A stretch of 41,356 bases of DNA, taken from an uncultured Clostridia bacterium. GTDB taxonomy: Bacteria; Bacillota; Clostridia; Lachnospirales; Anaerotignaceae. Location of the stretch: the NCBI GenBank assembly GCA_910583755.1, contig CAJTZO010000023.1:1-41356 (forward strand), given 5' to 3'. The notes under the pieces were generated by a model. It did no database searches and was not told the DNA's origin. It worked only from the letters and a program-made list of their open reading frames with translations. This document shows positions 32,311-41,046 of this stretch, piece by piece. Both the position numbers and the translations under genes were made by a program. Every line of letters starts with the position of its first letter. The first letter of the stretch is position 1.

Positions 32311-34815
32311 ATGACACCCGCATTACAAAGCATTACCAATGCCATGAATATGACAATAAGCCACTTTGAGCAAATGCAGCGAGTATCAGGGAATAGTATA
32401 GATACTTCTGCATTTCAGGCCGCTCGGAATGAAATAAGAAATGCGGAAGCTACTTTTGCAGAAATGCAAGAGGCGTTGACGGGGGTAGCTAGAAATAGTG
32501 CAGATGTCACAAGAGGTTTTGACGATATAGGACTTGCGGCAAATCGTGCAGGGCAACCCGTAAGTCAAATATTTCGGATAGTACAACAGCAACAAGGGAT
32601 TATTGTGGGTATAGCAAATACATTTGAAGCTGCAATACAGCAAATGACACGGACAATCCAACAACAGACAAATGAAATCATAAAAATGTCTGAAGCAATT
32701 CATCAGGCAACAAACCGGACAACAGAACATTCACGAAGGCAGACAGAGGAATCCAGGCGGCAAACAGAAGAATCCCGACGGCAGACAGAAGAATTTCGGC
32801 GGCAAACAGAAGAATCCCGACGACGAACGGAAGAATCCAGACGACAAACGGAGGAATTCCGACGGCGAACGGAAGAATCCAGGCGGCAGACAGAAGAATT
32901 TCGGCGACAAATGGAAGATTTCCGGCGGCAAACGGAAAATTCACGAAGGGGTTTTCATAGATTGACAGATTCCATAAAAAGCACAAACAATTCTGCAAAT
33001 ACGTTATCAGGCACTTTAAAAAGACTTGCAGGGGTGTATTTATCCTTACAGGGATTTAACCTTGTAGGCAAACTGTCGGATGATGTGACATCTGTATTAT
33101 CAAGGTTAAATTTAATGAATGATGGTTTACAAACCACAAAAGAACTATCGGATAAAATCATGCATTCCTCGTTTGAGGCTGGTGCGGATTATCTTACGAC
33201 CGCCAGCTCTATTGCAAAAATGGGCTTGAATGCAGGTTCTGCTTTTACAAGCAATGATGAATTAATTGCTTTTATGGACCAAATCAATAAAACCTTTGCC
33301 ATTGGTGGTGCAACGGCAGAAGAACAAAACAATGCTATGATTCAGTTGACCCAAGCTATGGCAGCAGGTGCTTTGCGTGGGGAAGAATTAAACTCCATCC
33401 TTGACAGTGGTCCTGGAATTGCCCGAAATATTGAAAAATATATGGGCTGGGCAGAAGGTTCCATTAAAAGTTATGCAGAAGAAGGCAAAGTAACCGCACA
33501 AATTGTAAAAAATGCCATGCTTTCTATGGCACAGGAAACCAACGAAAAATTTAACAGTATGCCTGCTACGATTGGGCAGACATTTTCAAGAATCAAAACA
33601 CTTGCACTCAAGGCCTTTACACCTGTTTTGCAGGGTATCAACGGACTTTTTAATAACCAAAATGCTCAGAAAATTGCTTATTACTGGGGTGCCGCTTTTC
33701 AATATATTGCAGACAGGGTGACGGTCACAATAGAAAAACTCAAAAACATAATGAATAGTGAAGCATTTCAAGTGTTTTCAAGAGATATTACGGCAGCTTT
33801 TTCAGCAGCAGGCGCAGTAGCAACATGGGTATTTGATACTATAGTAAACGCTTTTGATTATGTAGTAGGTCATTGGGAAGCAGTCAAGCCCGTTTTGATG
33901 GGGATATCCGTTGTATTAGGAGCTGTTACGGCAGCACAATGGGCGCTCAATCTTGCTATGTATGCTAATCCGGTAGGATTGATAATTATTGGTATTGGTG
34001 TTTTGATTGGACTATTTTATAAACTGGTTGATTGGATTAACAAGACAAAAAATACAAATATTTCTGCAACAGGTATAATTGCTGGTTGTTTTGCTGGAAT
34101 GTACGCCACGATTAAAAATGTCATGATTGCTGTATGGAATGGGGTTGCAAATGTGGTTAATTTTGTTTATAACTTTTCCAAAGACCCGATTGCCGCAATT
34201 AAAGTACTATTTTTAGATACTTTTGATACGATATTGGCTGGTGTTCAGGCGGTAATACAAACAATAAAAAGTATGTCAGACCGTTTACCGCATATTCCAA
34301 TTGTGACAGATTTTATAAATAATGCAGATGATTCTTTAGAAAAAGCAAGAGCAAAAATAGAGGGGATTTCACAAAACATAAAAGATAAAACCGGTTATAA
34401 AGAAATTATGAAGCAAATGGAATATAGCAATCCCCTAGAGGCAGCGGAAAATGTGCATAACAAAGTGGCGGACTTTACAAATGGCATCAAAACTGCTTTA
34501 GAAGGATTTGACCCATTTAAGGGAACGAACAGTACTAATGATATACTTGATGATATACTCAAAAATTTGCAGAAAACTTCAAACAATACGAAGGACATTT
34601 CGGATACTTTAAAAATGGACAAAGAAGATTTAGAATTTATGAAAACATTGGCAAATATCAAATATGGCGACAAATATGTTATGCCACAAGTCAAAGTGGA
34701 AATGACAAATCATAACACAATTCAAAAAGAAATGGATTTAGACGGCTTTTTTGACAGAAAAGTAGAAGAAATCGGACATCTGATTAGTATGTCAGCGGAA
34801 GGGGTGCATATTTAA
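32311..34815 (+). CDS. xkdO: Tail tape measure protein, with heptad repeats
   Basis: A protein of 834 residues from ATG 32311. Residues 141-210 are ten SRRQTEE/FRRQTEE heptads. The central part has the tape-measure segment (AGADYLTTASSIAKMGLNAGSAFTSNDELIAF and RGEELNSILDSGPGIARNIEKYMG), then hydrophobic spans near 530-575 and 595-620. The frame is open back to 32269, and the segment in front reads IGEIKTSIQLFNG from an ATA codon at 32272, six bases after GGGGGTG; tape measures often begin with just such a segment. The real start may be ATA, or this may be a mutated ATG. It sets tail length and is ejected ahead of DNA. Confidence 0.9.
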   Translation: MTPALQSITNAMNMTISHFEQMQRVSGNSIDTSAFQAARNEIRNAEATFAEMQEALTGVARNSADVTRGFDDIGLAANRAGQPVSQIFRIVQQQQGIIVGIANTFEAAIQQMTRTIQQQTNEIIKMSEAIHQATNRTTEHSRRQTEESRRQTEESRRQTEEFRRQTEESRRRTEESRRQTEEFRRRTEESRRQTEEFRRQMEDFRRQTENSRRGFHRLTDSIKSTNNSANTLSGTLKRLAGVYLSLQGFNLVGKLSDDVTSVLSRLNLMNDGLQTTKELSDKIMHSSFEAGADYLTTASSIAKMGLNAGSAFTSNDELIAFMDQINKTFAIGGATAEEQNNAMIQLTQAMAAGALRGEELNSILDSGPGIARNIEKYMGWAEGSIKSYAEEGKVTAQIVKNAMLSMAQETNEKFNSMPATIGQTFSRIKTLALKAFTPVLQGINGLFNNQNAQKIAYYWGAAFQYIADRVTVTIEKLKNIMNSEAFQVFSRDITAAFSAAGAVATWVFDTIVNAFDYVVGHWEAVKPVLMGISVVLGAVTAAQWALNLAMYANPVGLIIIGIGVLIGLFYKLVDWINKTKNTNISATGIIAGCFAGMYATIKNVMIAVWNGVANVVNFVYNFSKDPIAAIKVLFLDTFDTILAGVQAVIQTIKSMSDRLPHIPIVTDFINNADDSLEKARAKIEGISQNIKDKTGYKEIMKQMEYSNPLEAAENVHNKVADFTNGIKTALEGFDPFKGTNSTNDILDDILKNLQKTSNNTKDISDTLKMDKEDLEFMKTLANIKYGDKYVMPQVKVEMTNHNTIQKEMDLDGFFDRKVEEIGHLISMSAEGVHI
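32731..32940 (+). repeat. Ten 21-bp tandem repeats within the tape measure gene
   Basis: Ten 21-base units encode (S/F)RR(Q/R)(T/M)E(E/D/N) heptads, with an eleventh partial one after 32940. Units vary at third positions, so the array is not brand new. Copy-number change would alter coiled-coil and perhaps tail length by 7 residues per step. Confidence 0.85.
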
Positions 34816-35480
34816 TGTATCAATTTTATCTGGATGGGGTACAGCTTCCGGTTGCACCTGCTTCCATGAGCACCAAAATTAACAATAAAAATAGTACACT
34901 TACCCTTTTAAATGGAGAAGAAATCAATCTTATCAAGTCGCCCGGTTTGACAGAGGTGACATTTACGGCACTGCTTGTCAATAGGGAATATCCCTTTTGC
35001 AAAGGGTCACAACGCGCACAATTTTATCTGGATTTATTCGAAAGGCTGAAACTCTCACAACAGCCTTTTTTATTTTTGGTGATACGTACAGATGATAATG
35101 GAAAGGTCGTTTATCAAGGGAATAGCAGCGAAAATAAAGAGCCCTACTATACACTGGAAGAATATACCATACAGGAAGATGCGGAAGAATATGGCGTTGA
35201 TTGTGCTGTAGAATTGTCATTAAAACAATATCGAAGCTATTCCAGTGCAACAGGGAAAATTCAAATTGATAATAATGGACAATCTGCAACCGTCACAAAG
35301 CAAAGGGAAACTACCGGAAAACAGACAGAAAAAAGTTACACCGTGCAAAAGGGAGATACCCTTTACAATATTTGTAAAAAAGAATTTGGAGATGGCTCCA
35401 AATATCAAGAAATTGCACAAAAAAATAATATCACAAATCCTAATTATTTACAGATAGGACAAGTGTTAAAACTGGAATAA
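34815..35480 (+). CDS. xkdP: LysM-bearing tail protein, XkdP-like
   Basis: A 221-residue protein. Residues 1-140 are the XkdP-type fold (LPVAPASMSTKINNKNSTL, LVNREYPFCKGSQRAQFYLDLFERL). A linker follows, and residues 171-221 are a LysM domain (YTVQKGDTLYNICKKEFGDG, ending NPNYLQIGQVLKLE). The ATG overlaps the tape-measure stop (TAATG). It clamps the tube end to the hub and may touch peptidoglycan. Confidence 0.9.
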   Translation: MYQFYLDGVQLPVAPASMSTKINNKNSTLTLLNGEEINLIKSPGLTEVTFTALLVNREYPFCKGSQRAQFYLDLFERLKLSQQPFLFLVIRTDDNGKVVYQGNSSENKEPYYTLEEYTIQEDAEEYGVDCAVELSLKQYRSYSSATGKIQIDNNGQSATVTKQRETTGKQTEKSYTVQKGDTLYNICKKEFGDGSKYQEIAQKNNITNPNYLQIGQVLKLE

Positions 35481-35492
35481 GGGAGGAACAGT

Positions 35493-35894
35493 ATGCTACC
35501 ATATCATGATAATTTATTAAACAGTGGAATTGCGGTAAAAAACAGTCCTTCTAAAACACACTTTATTGACTTTAAAGAAAATATAATAATAGGTATGACA
35601 GATGGCATGGAGGCGTTAAAGCAAGCAATTTATTTAATCTTGCGCATAGAACGCTATGATTACGTCATCTATAGTTGGAATTATGGGATACAACTCAAAG
35701 ATTTATTTGGAAAACCTACCACTTACGCTTGTGCAGTGTTGCCTTCCCGCATCAAAGACGCTTTAATGCAAGATGACAGAATCCAAAATGTCACTGATTT
35801 TGTCACAAAAGCAGAAGGAAATACGGTATCTGCTACATTTAGGGTGAATAGTATTTTTGGAACCTTTCAAGAGGGGGTGCAATATGATGTTTGA
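35493..35894 (+). CDS. xkdS: DUF2634 baseplate protein, XkdS-like
   Basis: A 133-residue gp25-like baseplate wedge protein. GMTDGMEALKQAIYLILRIERYDYVIYSWNYGI is the family core, followed by the VLPSRIKDALMQDDRI segment. AAGGGAGGA precedes the ATG. It overlaps the start of the baseplate J gene by 11 bases. It joins sheath to wedges with XkdT and XkdU. Confidence 0.9.
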   Translation: MLPYHDNLLNSGIAVKNSPSKTHFIDFKENIIIGMTDGMEALKQAIYLILRIERYDYVIYSWNYGIQLKDLFGKPTTYACAVLPSRIKDALMQDDRIQNVTDFVTKAEGNTVSATFRVNSIFGTFQEGVQYDV

Positions 35895-36951
35895 ATACAT
35901 GACATTTGATAAAATTATACACGATATGCTGGAAAATATTCCAAATGGTCTGGATAAACGAGAGGGAAGCGTACTATATAACGCACTTGCACCTGTTGCG
36001 CTAGAGTTGCAAAATGCTTATATCGAAATGGATACGATTTTGAATTTGACTTTTGTAGATACAACAGAAGGGATTTATTTAACAAAAAAATGCCATGAAA
36101 GAGGCATCGAAAGGCTGCCCGCTACAAAGGCAATTTTAAAAGGAGAGTTTAATGTTGCGGTGCCGATTGGCAGCCGGTTTCATTTAGAAGGTCTAAACTA
36201 TGTTGTGACAGAAAAAATAGAAGAAACTACTTTCCGCTTGCAGTGCGAAACTGCTGGGGAAGAAGGCAATCATTATTTAGGGAAAATGATACCAGTAGAA
36301 TATATACAAGGCTTAACAAGTGCGGTTTTGGTAGAGGTGTTGATTCCCGGGGAAGATGTTGAAAGTGACCAAAGTTTACGACAACGGTATTATGATAGCC
36401 TTTTTGGGCTTGCCTTTGGCGGAAATATTGCAGATTATAAACAAAAAGTATTAAAAATGCAAGGGGTTGGTGCTGTCAAGGTTTATCCGGTATGGCAGGG
36501 CGGTGGTACAGTAAAACTTGTTATATTGGATTCCGAATACCATGCGCCAAGCCCGGAATTAGTAGAAATGGTACAAACAGCAATAGACCCTACCCAAAAT
36601 CAGGGGCAGGGCTTGGGACTTGCGCCGATTGGGCATGTTGTAACAGTTGCAGGTGCAGGAGAAACGGTTGTAACTATATCAGCTCATATTACCTATCAGA
36701 ATGGTTATTATTTTGATAGGATTCAGACAGCTTTAGAAAAAACCATAGAAGAATATTTTCAAGAATTAAATGAGACTTGGGGAAGTGAAAAAAATTTAGT
36801 GGTAAGAATCTCACGAATCGAAAGCCGTATCCTAGATTTAGAAGGGGTTCTTGATGTATCAGATACAACATTAAATGGAGAGCAGCACAACATAGAAATT
36901 GACGCTAATCATATTGTGGTAAAGGGGGAAGTGCATGAGCAGAGAGGTTGA
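35884..36951 (+). CDS. xkdT: Baseplate J family protein, XkdT-like
   Basis: A 355-residue baseplate wedge protein from ATG 35884 (AAGAGGGGGTG in front; ATG 35887 is also possible). GLDKREGSVLYNALAPVALELQNAYIEMD, the central VEVLIPGEDVESDQSLRQRYYDSLFGLAFGGNIADYKQKVL and the VGAVKVYPVWQGGGTVKLVILDSE segment are the family hallmarks. It overlaps the next gene by 17 bases. Confidence 0.93.
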   Translation: MMFEYMTFDKIIHDMLENIPNGLDKREGSVLYNALAPVALELQNAYIEMDTILNLTFVDTTEGIYLTKKCHERGIERLPATKAILKGEFNVAVPIGSRFHLEGLNYVVTEKIEETTFRLQCETAGEEGNHYLGKMIPVEYIQGLTSAVLVEVLIPGEDVESDQSLRQRYYDSLFGLAFGGNIADYKQKVLKMQGVGAVKVYPVWQGGGTVKLVILDSEYHAPSPELVEMVQTAIDPTQNQGQGLGLAPIGHVVTVAGAGETVVTISAHITYQNGYYFDRIQTALEKTIEEYFQELNETWGSEKNLVVRISRIESRILDLEGVLDVSDTTLNGEQHNIEIDANHIVVKGEVHEQRG

Positions 36952-37564
36952 ACTTTGTAGCTATTTGCCGGAAGTTATCAAAAATGTAAGAGAATATCAG
37001 GTATTATGCAATATAGAATCCCTACAAGTCAATAAAATGTGGCAAGTCTTAGAAGTTGTTTTTGATAATGGTTTTTTAGAAAGCTTGACAGAGTACGGCT
37101 GTACCCGTTGGGAAACGATATTACGGCTAAATGCTAATCCATCTGATAGTTTAGAGGCACGACGTAAAAATATCTGGATAAGATTAAATGAAAATTTGCC
37201 TTATACTTGGCGTCGGTTGGTTTTGTTGATGAATGAAATTTGTGGGGAAAATGGTTACCATATGGAATTAAAGCATAACGACTATTTTTTAGACGTTTCT
37301 ATCCAGTTGACCGAGGAAAATTTAGAAAGCCATATTGTAAAACAGGTTATGGAAATGTTTGAAAGAGTGCTGCCGGCAAATATCGAATATATCAAAAAAT
37401 TCCGTTATGATGCAGCAGATACCAACGTAAAAGTAGGGGGGACAACAGCATTTTTACAAACGATTGATGTATTGCCACTTATGCCGTCCTATTATGAAAG
37501 TGAGGCAAGCATTTTGACAGATGGGGTAATTTGTGTAGGTATTTGTTCAGAGATAGGAGTGTGA
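36935..37564 (+). CDS. xkdU: DUF2313 (YmfQ/XkdU) baseplate-fibre adaptor
   Basis: A 209-residue protein of the XkdU family: YLPEVIKNVREYQVL, then GCTRWETILRLNANPSDSLEARRKNIWIRLNENLPYTWRRLVLLM. It links baseplate wedges to the tail fibre encoded next. AAAGGGGGAAGTG lies before the ATG, inside the end of xkdT. Confidence 0.9.
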   Translation: MSREVELCSYLPEVIKNVREYQVLCNIESLQVNKMWQVLEVVFDNGFLESLTEYGCTRWETILRLNANPSDSLEARRKNIWIRLNENLPYTWRRLVLLMNEICGENGYHMELKHNDYFLDVSIQLTEENLESHIVKQVMEMFERVLPANIEYIKKFRYDAADTNVKVGGTTAFLQTIDVLPLMPSYYESEASILTDGVICVGICSEIGV

Positions 37565-37569
37565 TAATT

Positions 37570-39567
37570 ATGGCAGAACAAAAATATTATACGATTGTAA
37601 CAGATTTAGGAACAGAATTGATAGCAAAAGCGGCAGAGGCAGGCGAAAAAGTCAATATTACCAATATTGCAGTAGGGGATGGAAATGGTGCATTTTATCA
37701 GCCTACTAGTGATATGACAACTTTAAAACGAGAAATTTGGCGGGGAGAGATTCAAAGTTATGAAAGGGATTCTCTAGCAAAAAATATCATAAAAGTAAGT
37801 GGTGTGATTCCAAAGGACATAGGGCATTTTGTCCTCAGAGAAATGGCCTTGTTTGATGATAAAAACAATATGATAGCCATTTGTAATGCGCCCGATTTGC
37901 TCAAGGCGGTGCTGGAAGATGGCGCCCTTACCGAAGCAGTTGTGTATATGAGAATTGCTGTAACAAATACGGAAGCAGTCACAATACAAGTCAATAGTAG
38001 TGTTGTTTATGCAACTTTGCAAGAACTAGAAGCACATAAAAAAGATGAAAATGCGCATCAGGAGTTGTTTGAACAAAAAGCAGATAAAACAGAATTAGAA
38101 ACAGGATTAGCAGGAAAGATTGATGCAACTATTTTTACAACAGAACTGAATAAAAAGGCAAATAAAACAGAGGTCGAAACCGCATTAGCTGGAAAAGTTG
38201 ATACTGCTACTTTTACAACAGAACTCAATAAAAAGGCTGATAAAACTACAATGACTACAGAATTGAATAAAAAAGTAGATAAAGCTGATTTTACTGGTAC
38301 AAACATTGGAAATTTATTAGAGCAGGCAGGCTGGAGTAGTGGAGCTGTAATCAATAATATTGTTGATGGAGAAAAAGAGGGCAGCATAAAACAAATAAAT
38401 GCGACTGTAACAGGTACAAACGCCAGTGCTTTTGGTCAATCTGAGGCAAGCGGTGCAAATGCATTTGCAGAAGGAAAGGAATGTGTTGCAAGTGGTTGGT
38501 ATTCTCATGCGGAAGGGCAGGGAACAATAGCGAGTGGCTTTAGTTCTCATGCAGAAGGTTCTTCCGCTTATTCAAATAGTAGTTCTATTATTTATGCAGA
38601 AGCAAGTGGAAATTGTTCTCATGCGGAAGGATGTGGAACAAAAGCAAGTGGACCATTTTCTCATGCAGAAGGATATGAAACCGTAGCAAGTGCATTGGAA
38701 GCCCACGCAGAAGGAATAAGGACAATCGCAAGTGGTTCTAGTTCTCATGCAGAAGGAATGGATACACAAGCAAAATCGACTTGCGCCCACGCAGGAGGGT
38801 ATCTTACTATAGCGAATGCGTATCAAACTGTAATTGGAAAATTAAATACAGAAGTTGCAGGTGGTTCTAGCAACTATTCAACAGGCTCTGCATTTATCAT
38901 AGGAAATGGTACAAGTACCAGCTCAGGGGCAACAAGAAGCAACTGTTTTAGAGTGCAATTTGATGGGAATACATTTGCAAAAGGGGTTTATAATTCTTCT
39001 GGTGCTGATTATGCAGAAATGTTTGAATGGCTGGACAAGAATGTCGACCACGAAGACAGAGTTGGTTTATTTGTAGCCCTTGATGGCGATAAAGTCAGAA
39101 TAGCCACTTCAGAGGATGACAATATACTGGGAGTTGTTTCAGCTTGTCCTTCTGTATGTGGTGATGTAAAAGATGAAACATGGGGGGATATTTACTTAAA
39201 AGATATTTATGGACGCTTACTTCTTGAGGAAATTGAAGTACCTGAAATTACAGAAACAATAATGCTTTCTAAAAATGATAGCGATAAGCCAATGCTAAAA
39301 ACAATACAGGAAGCTCACAAAGAAATCGTCCCTAAACTAAATCCTGATTATGACCCTACTCGGGTATACATTCCCCGTTCTCAGCGTCCAGAATGGGTAG
39401 CAATTGGTATGCTTGGTAAATTAGTTGTAATGGATGACGGAAGCTGTAAAGTAAAAGGATGGTGTAAAGCAGGTAAAAATGGAATTGCTACAATAGCAAA
39501 AGAAAAACAAGGCTATTATGTTATGGATAGATTAGATAAAAACCATATCAAAATATTATTTCGATAA
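37570..39567 (+). CDS. Tail fibre: collar domain, coiled coil, YadA-like SHAEG repeats, Peptidase_G2-like end
   Basis: A 665-residue fibre from ATG 37570. Residues 1-150 are the DUF3751 tail-collar domain (KYYTIVTDLGTELIAKAAEAG, AVGDGNGAFYQPTSDM). About 165-240 are coiled-coil repeats of the LNKKADKTE type. About 285-420 are YadA-head-like repeats with SHAEG every 14 or so residues. The last 190 residues (GADYAEMFEWLDKN, DRVGLFVALDGDKVRIA, ILGVVSACPSVCGD) resemble the Peptidase_G2 intramolecular chaperone that trims itself off after trimerisation. It probably binds the host surface. Confidence 0.9.
   Translation: MAEQKYYTIVTDLGTELIAKAAEAGEKVNITNIAVGDGNGAFYQPTSDMTTLKREIWRGEIQSYERDSLAKNIIKVSGVIPKDIGHFVLREMALFDDKNNMIAICNAPDLLKAVLEDGALTEAVVYMRIAVTNTEAVTIQVNSSVVYATLQELEAHKKDENAHQELFEQKADKTELETGLAGKIDATIFTTELNKKANKTEVETALAGKVDTATFTTELNKKADKTTMTTELNKKVDKADFTGTNIGNLLEQAGWSSGAVINNIVDGEKEGSIKQINATVTGTNASAFGQSEASGANAFAEGKECVASGWYSHAEGQGTIASGFSSHAEGSSAYSNSSSIIYAEASGNCSHAEGCGTKASGPFSHAEGYETVASALEAHAEGIRTIASGSSSHAEGMDTQAKSTCAHAGGYLTIANAYQTVIGKLNTEVAGGSSNYSTGSAFIIGNGTSTSSGATRSNCFRVQFDGNTFAKGVYNSSGADYAEMFEWLDKNVDHEDRVGLFVALDGDKVRIATSEDDNILGVVSACPSVCGDVKDETWGDIYLKDIYGRLLLEEIEVPEITETIMLSKNDSDKPMLKTIQEAHKEIVPKLNPDYDPTRVYIPRSQRPEWVAIGMLGKLVVMDDGSCKVKGWCKAGKNGIATIAKEKQGYYVMDRLDKNHIKILFR
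38440..38830 (+). repeat. Degenerate repeats encoding SHAEG left-handed roll
   Basis: Successive units of about 42 bases encode an ASG...SHAEG pattern (SHAEG, AHAEG or AFAEG). Bases are variable between units. This is protein-level repetition within the fibre gene. Confidence 0.75.
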
Positions 39568-39585
39568 AGAGGGTGAAAATTTATC

Positions 39586-40488
39586 ATGGCAACAAGGAAA
39601 TATTTTACAGTCGTAACAGATATAGGACAATCTAAAATAGCAGAAGCTGTTGCAGGTGGTCAAAAATTAAACATTACTACCTTTGTTGTGGGAGATGGTA
39701 ATGGTAGCTATTACACCCCCACAAGCGATATGACAAGTATCAAGCAGGAAGTTTGGCGAGGTACCATTTCTGAGGCAGACATGATACAAGATACACAAAA
39801 AATATTAAGGATTACAACAGTCATTCCCGCAGAAGTGAGTGGGTTTGTTGTAAGGGAAATGGGGTTGTTAGACGAAACGGGGGAACTCATTGCCATTGGT
39901 AATTCACCAGATATGCCAAAAGTGAGTTTGCAGGATGGTGCTTCTACAGAATTAAAACTTTGTATGCGGCTTGCAGTTAAAAATACAGAAGCGCTTTCTT
40001 TTACCATAGACCCACATATGGTAATGATGACAAAGGCTATGTTAGAGGAACACGAAAAAGATAATCATGCCCATCAAGCACTCATCAACCGAAAAATTGC
40101 AGAGGCAACCCTACAAAGGGATATTGTCATACCTACCACAGGATGGACAGCTATTACAGAGGGCGGTGTGGGTGGTGTAAAAATAGAAATGGCACAGGAA
40201 GATGTAACAGAGCAAATGATACCAATGGTTAGTATTGTATATAGTGATATGGATACTGCAATGGAGTGCGGTATGAGTACCGTCGCAGAAACCATAACAA
40301 AAGGCTTGCGTCTTTATGCGGAAAAAGCACCAGATAAAGAAATTCACGCAAGTCTTTTATTATTACGTGCGTCTGGTGGTACAGTTGGTGGTAGTACAGG
40401 CAGTATGGATATAGAAGAATTTTATGATAATTACGTTGCAACCAGTGAAGATATTCAAGAAACATTAAAAGAAGTATTTCAAAAATAG
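39586..40488 (+). CDS. Second tail-collar (DUF3751) fibre protein
   Basis: A 300-residue protein. The first 165 residues are a clear paralogue of the start of the preceding fibre (KYFTVVTDIGQSKIAEAVAGG, VVGDGNGSYYTPTSDM, VVREMGLLDETGELIAIGNSPDMPK). The rest differs: a domain beginning VIPTTGWTAITEGGVGGVKI and a short helical end. It lacks repeats and a peptidase tail, so it may be an adaptor fibre. GAGGGTGA precedes the ATG. Confidence 0.85.
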   Translation: MATRKYFTVVTDIGQSKIAEAVAGGQKLNITTFVVGDGNGSYYTPTSDMTSIKQEVWRGTISEADMIQDTQKILRITTVIPAEVSGFVVREMGLLDETGELIAIGNSPDMPKVSLQDGASTELKLCMRLAVKNTEALSFTIDPHMVMMTKAMLEEHEKDNHAHQALINRKIAEATLQRDIVIPTTGWTAITEGGVGGVKIEMAQEDVTEQMIPMVSIVYSDMDTAMECGMSTVAETITKGLRLYAEKAPDKEIHASLLLLRASGGTVGGSTGSMDIEEFYDNYVATSEDIQETLKEVFQK

Positions 40489-40500
40489 GAGGACAAAAAG

Positions 40501-41004
40501 ATGGATAGATTACAAAAAGTTACAAAAGTACAAGGGTTAAAAGAATGGACAGAAAACTTAAAAAAGGAATTTCTTTCCCCAACCCAAGCAGAAACCATGA
40601 TTCAGACAAAAATTGCAGAGGCAGGACATGCTAGGTTTGAACAGGCAGAAACCGTGCCAGAGGCAGAGAATGCAGAACAAAACGTATTATATTTAGTACC
40701 TAATGCAGAAAGCGGTGTCATGGATATTTATGCCAAAATTGGCGATACCATGAAAAAACTTGCAGATACGAATATTGATTTAAGCGGTTATGTGCAAAAA
40801 GAAACCGGCAAAGAATTGATTGATTCCACAAAAATTACAAAATTAGATGGTGTTGCCGAAAATGCAACCAAGGTTGAACTAGGCACGAAAGAGGGAACTA
40901 TTTTCATCAATGGAGAAGAAAAAGTATTGTTTGAGGTTGCAACAAAAGAGGATTTGGATGCAGTCTTTGCGGAAATATTTGGAAATGCAGAAACACAAGC
41001 ATAA
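40501..41004 (+). CDS. Phage tail fibre-associated protein, unknown
   Basis: A 167-residue protein starting right after AGGAGG. NVLYLVPNAESGVMDIYAKIGDTMKKLADTNIDLSGYVQK is the pattern common in upper tail-fibre or appendage proteins, and the C-terminal half (TKLDGVAENATKVELGTKEGTIFINGEEK) resembles short beta-rich fibre shaft units. It is followed by a hairpin terminator. Precise role unknown. Confidence 0.75.
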   Translation: MDRLQKVTKVQGLKEWTENLKKEFLSPTQAETMIQTKIAEAGHARFEQAETVPEAENAEQNVLYLVPNAESGVMDIYAKIGDTMKKLADTNIDLSGYVQKETGKELIDSTKITKLDGVAENATKVELGTKEGTIFINGEEKVLFEVATKEDLDAVFAEIFGNAETQA

Positions 41005-41009
41005 TAGAG

Positions 41010-41032
41010 GGGAGAATAGTTCTCCCTTTTTT
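41010..41032 (+). terminator. Rho-independent terminator between fibre genes
   Basis: GGGAGAA (41010-41016) pairs perfectly with TTCTCCC (41020-41026) across a three-base TAG loop, followed by six Ts (41027-41032). Confidence 0.7.
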
Positions 41033-41046
41033 GTTGAGGTGATAAT

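Noticed and set aside
32731..32950. Regular 21-bp repeats resembling a CRISPR-like array
   Set aside because: There are no spacers; the units are contiguous, in frame and encode heptads of the tape measure coiled coil.
32678..32998. Long reverse-strand frames under the tape measure repeats
   Set aside because: They are created by the heptad-coding repeats, with low-complexity composition and no ribosome binding site.
38440..38830. Repeated SHAEG-coding units as a CRISPR or recombination array
   Set aside because: The repetition is at protein level with divergent bases and fits a YadA-like fibre roll.
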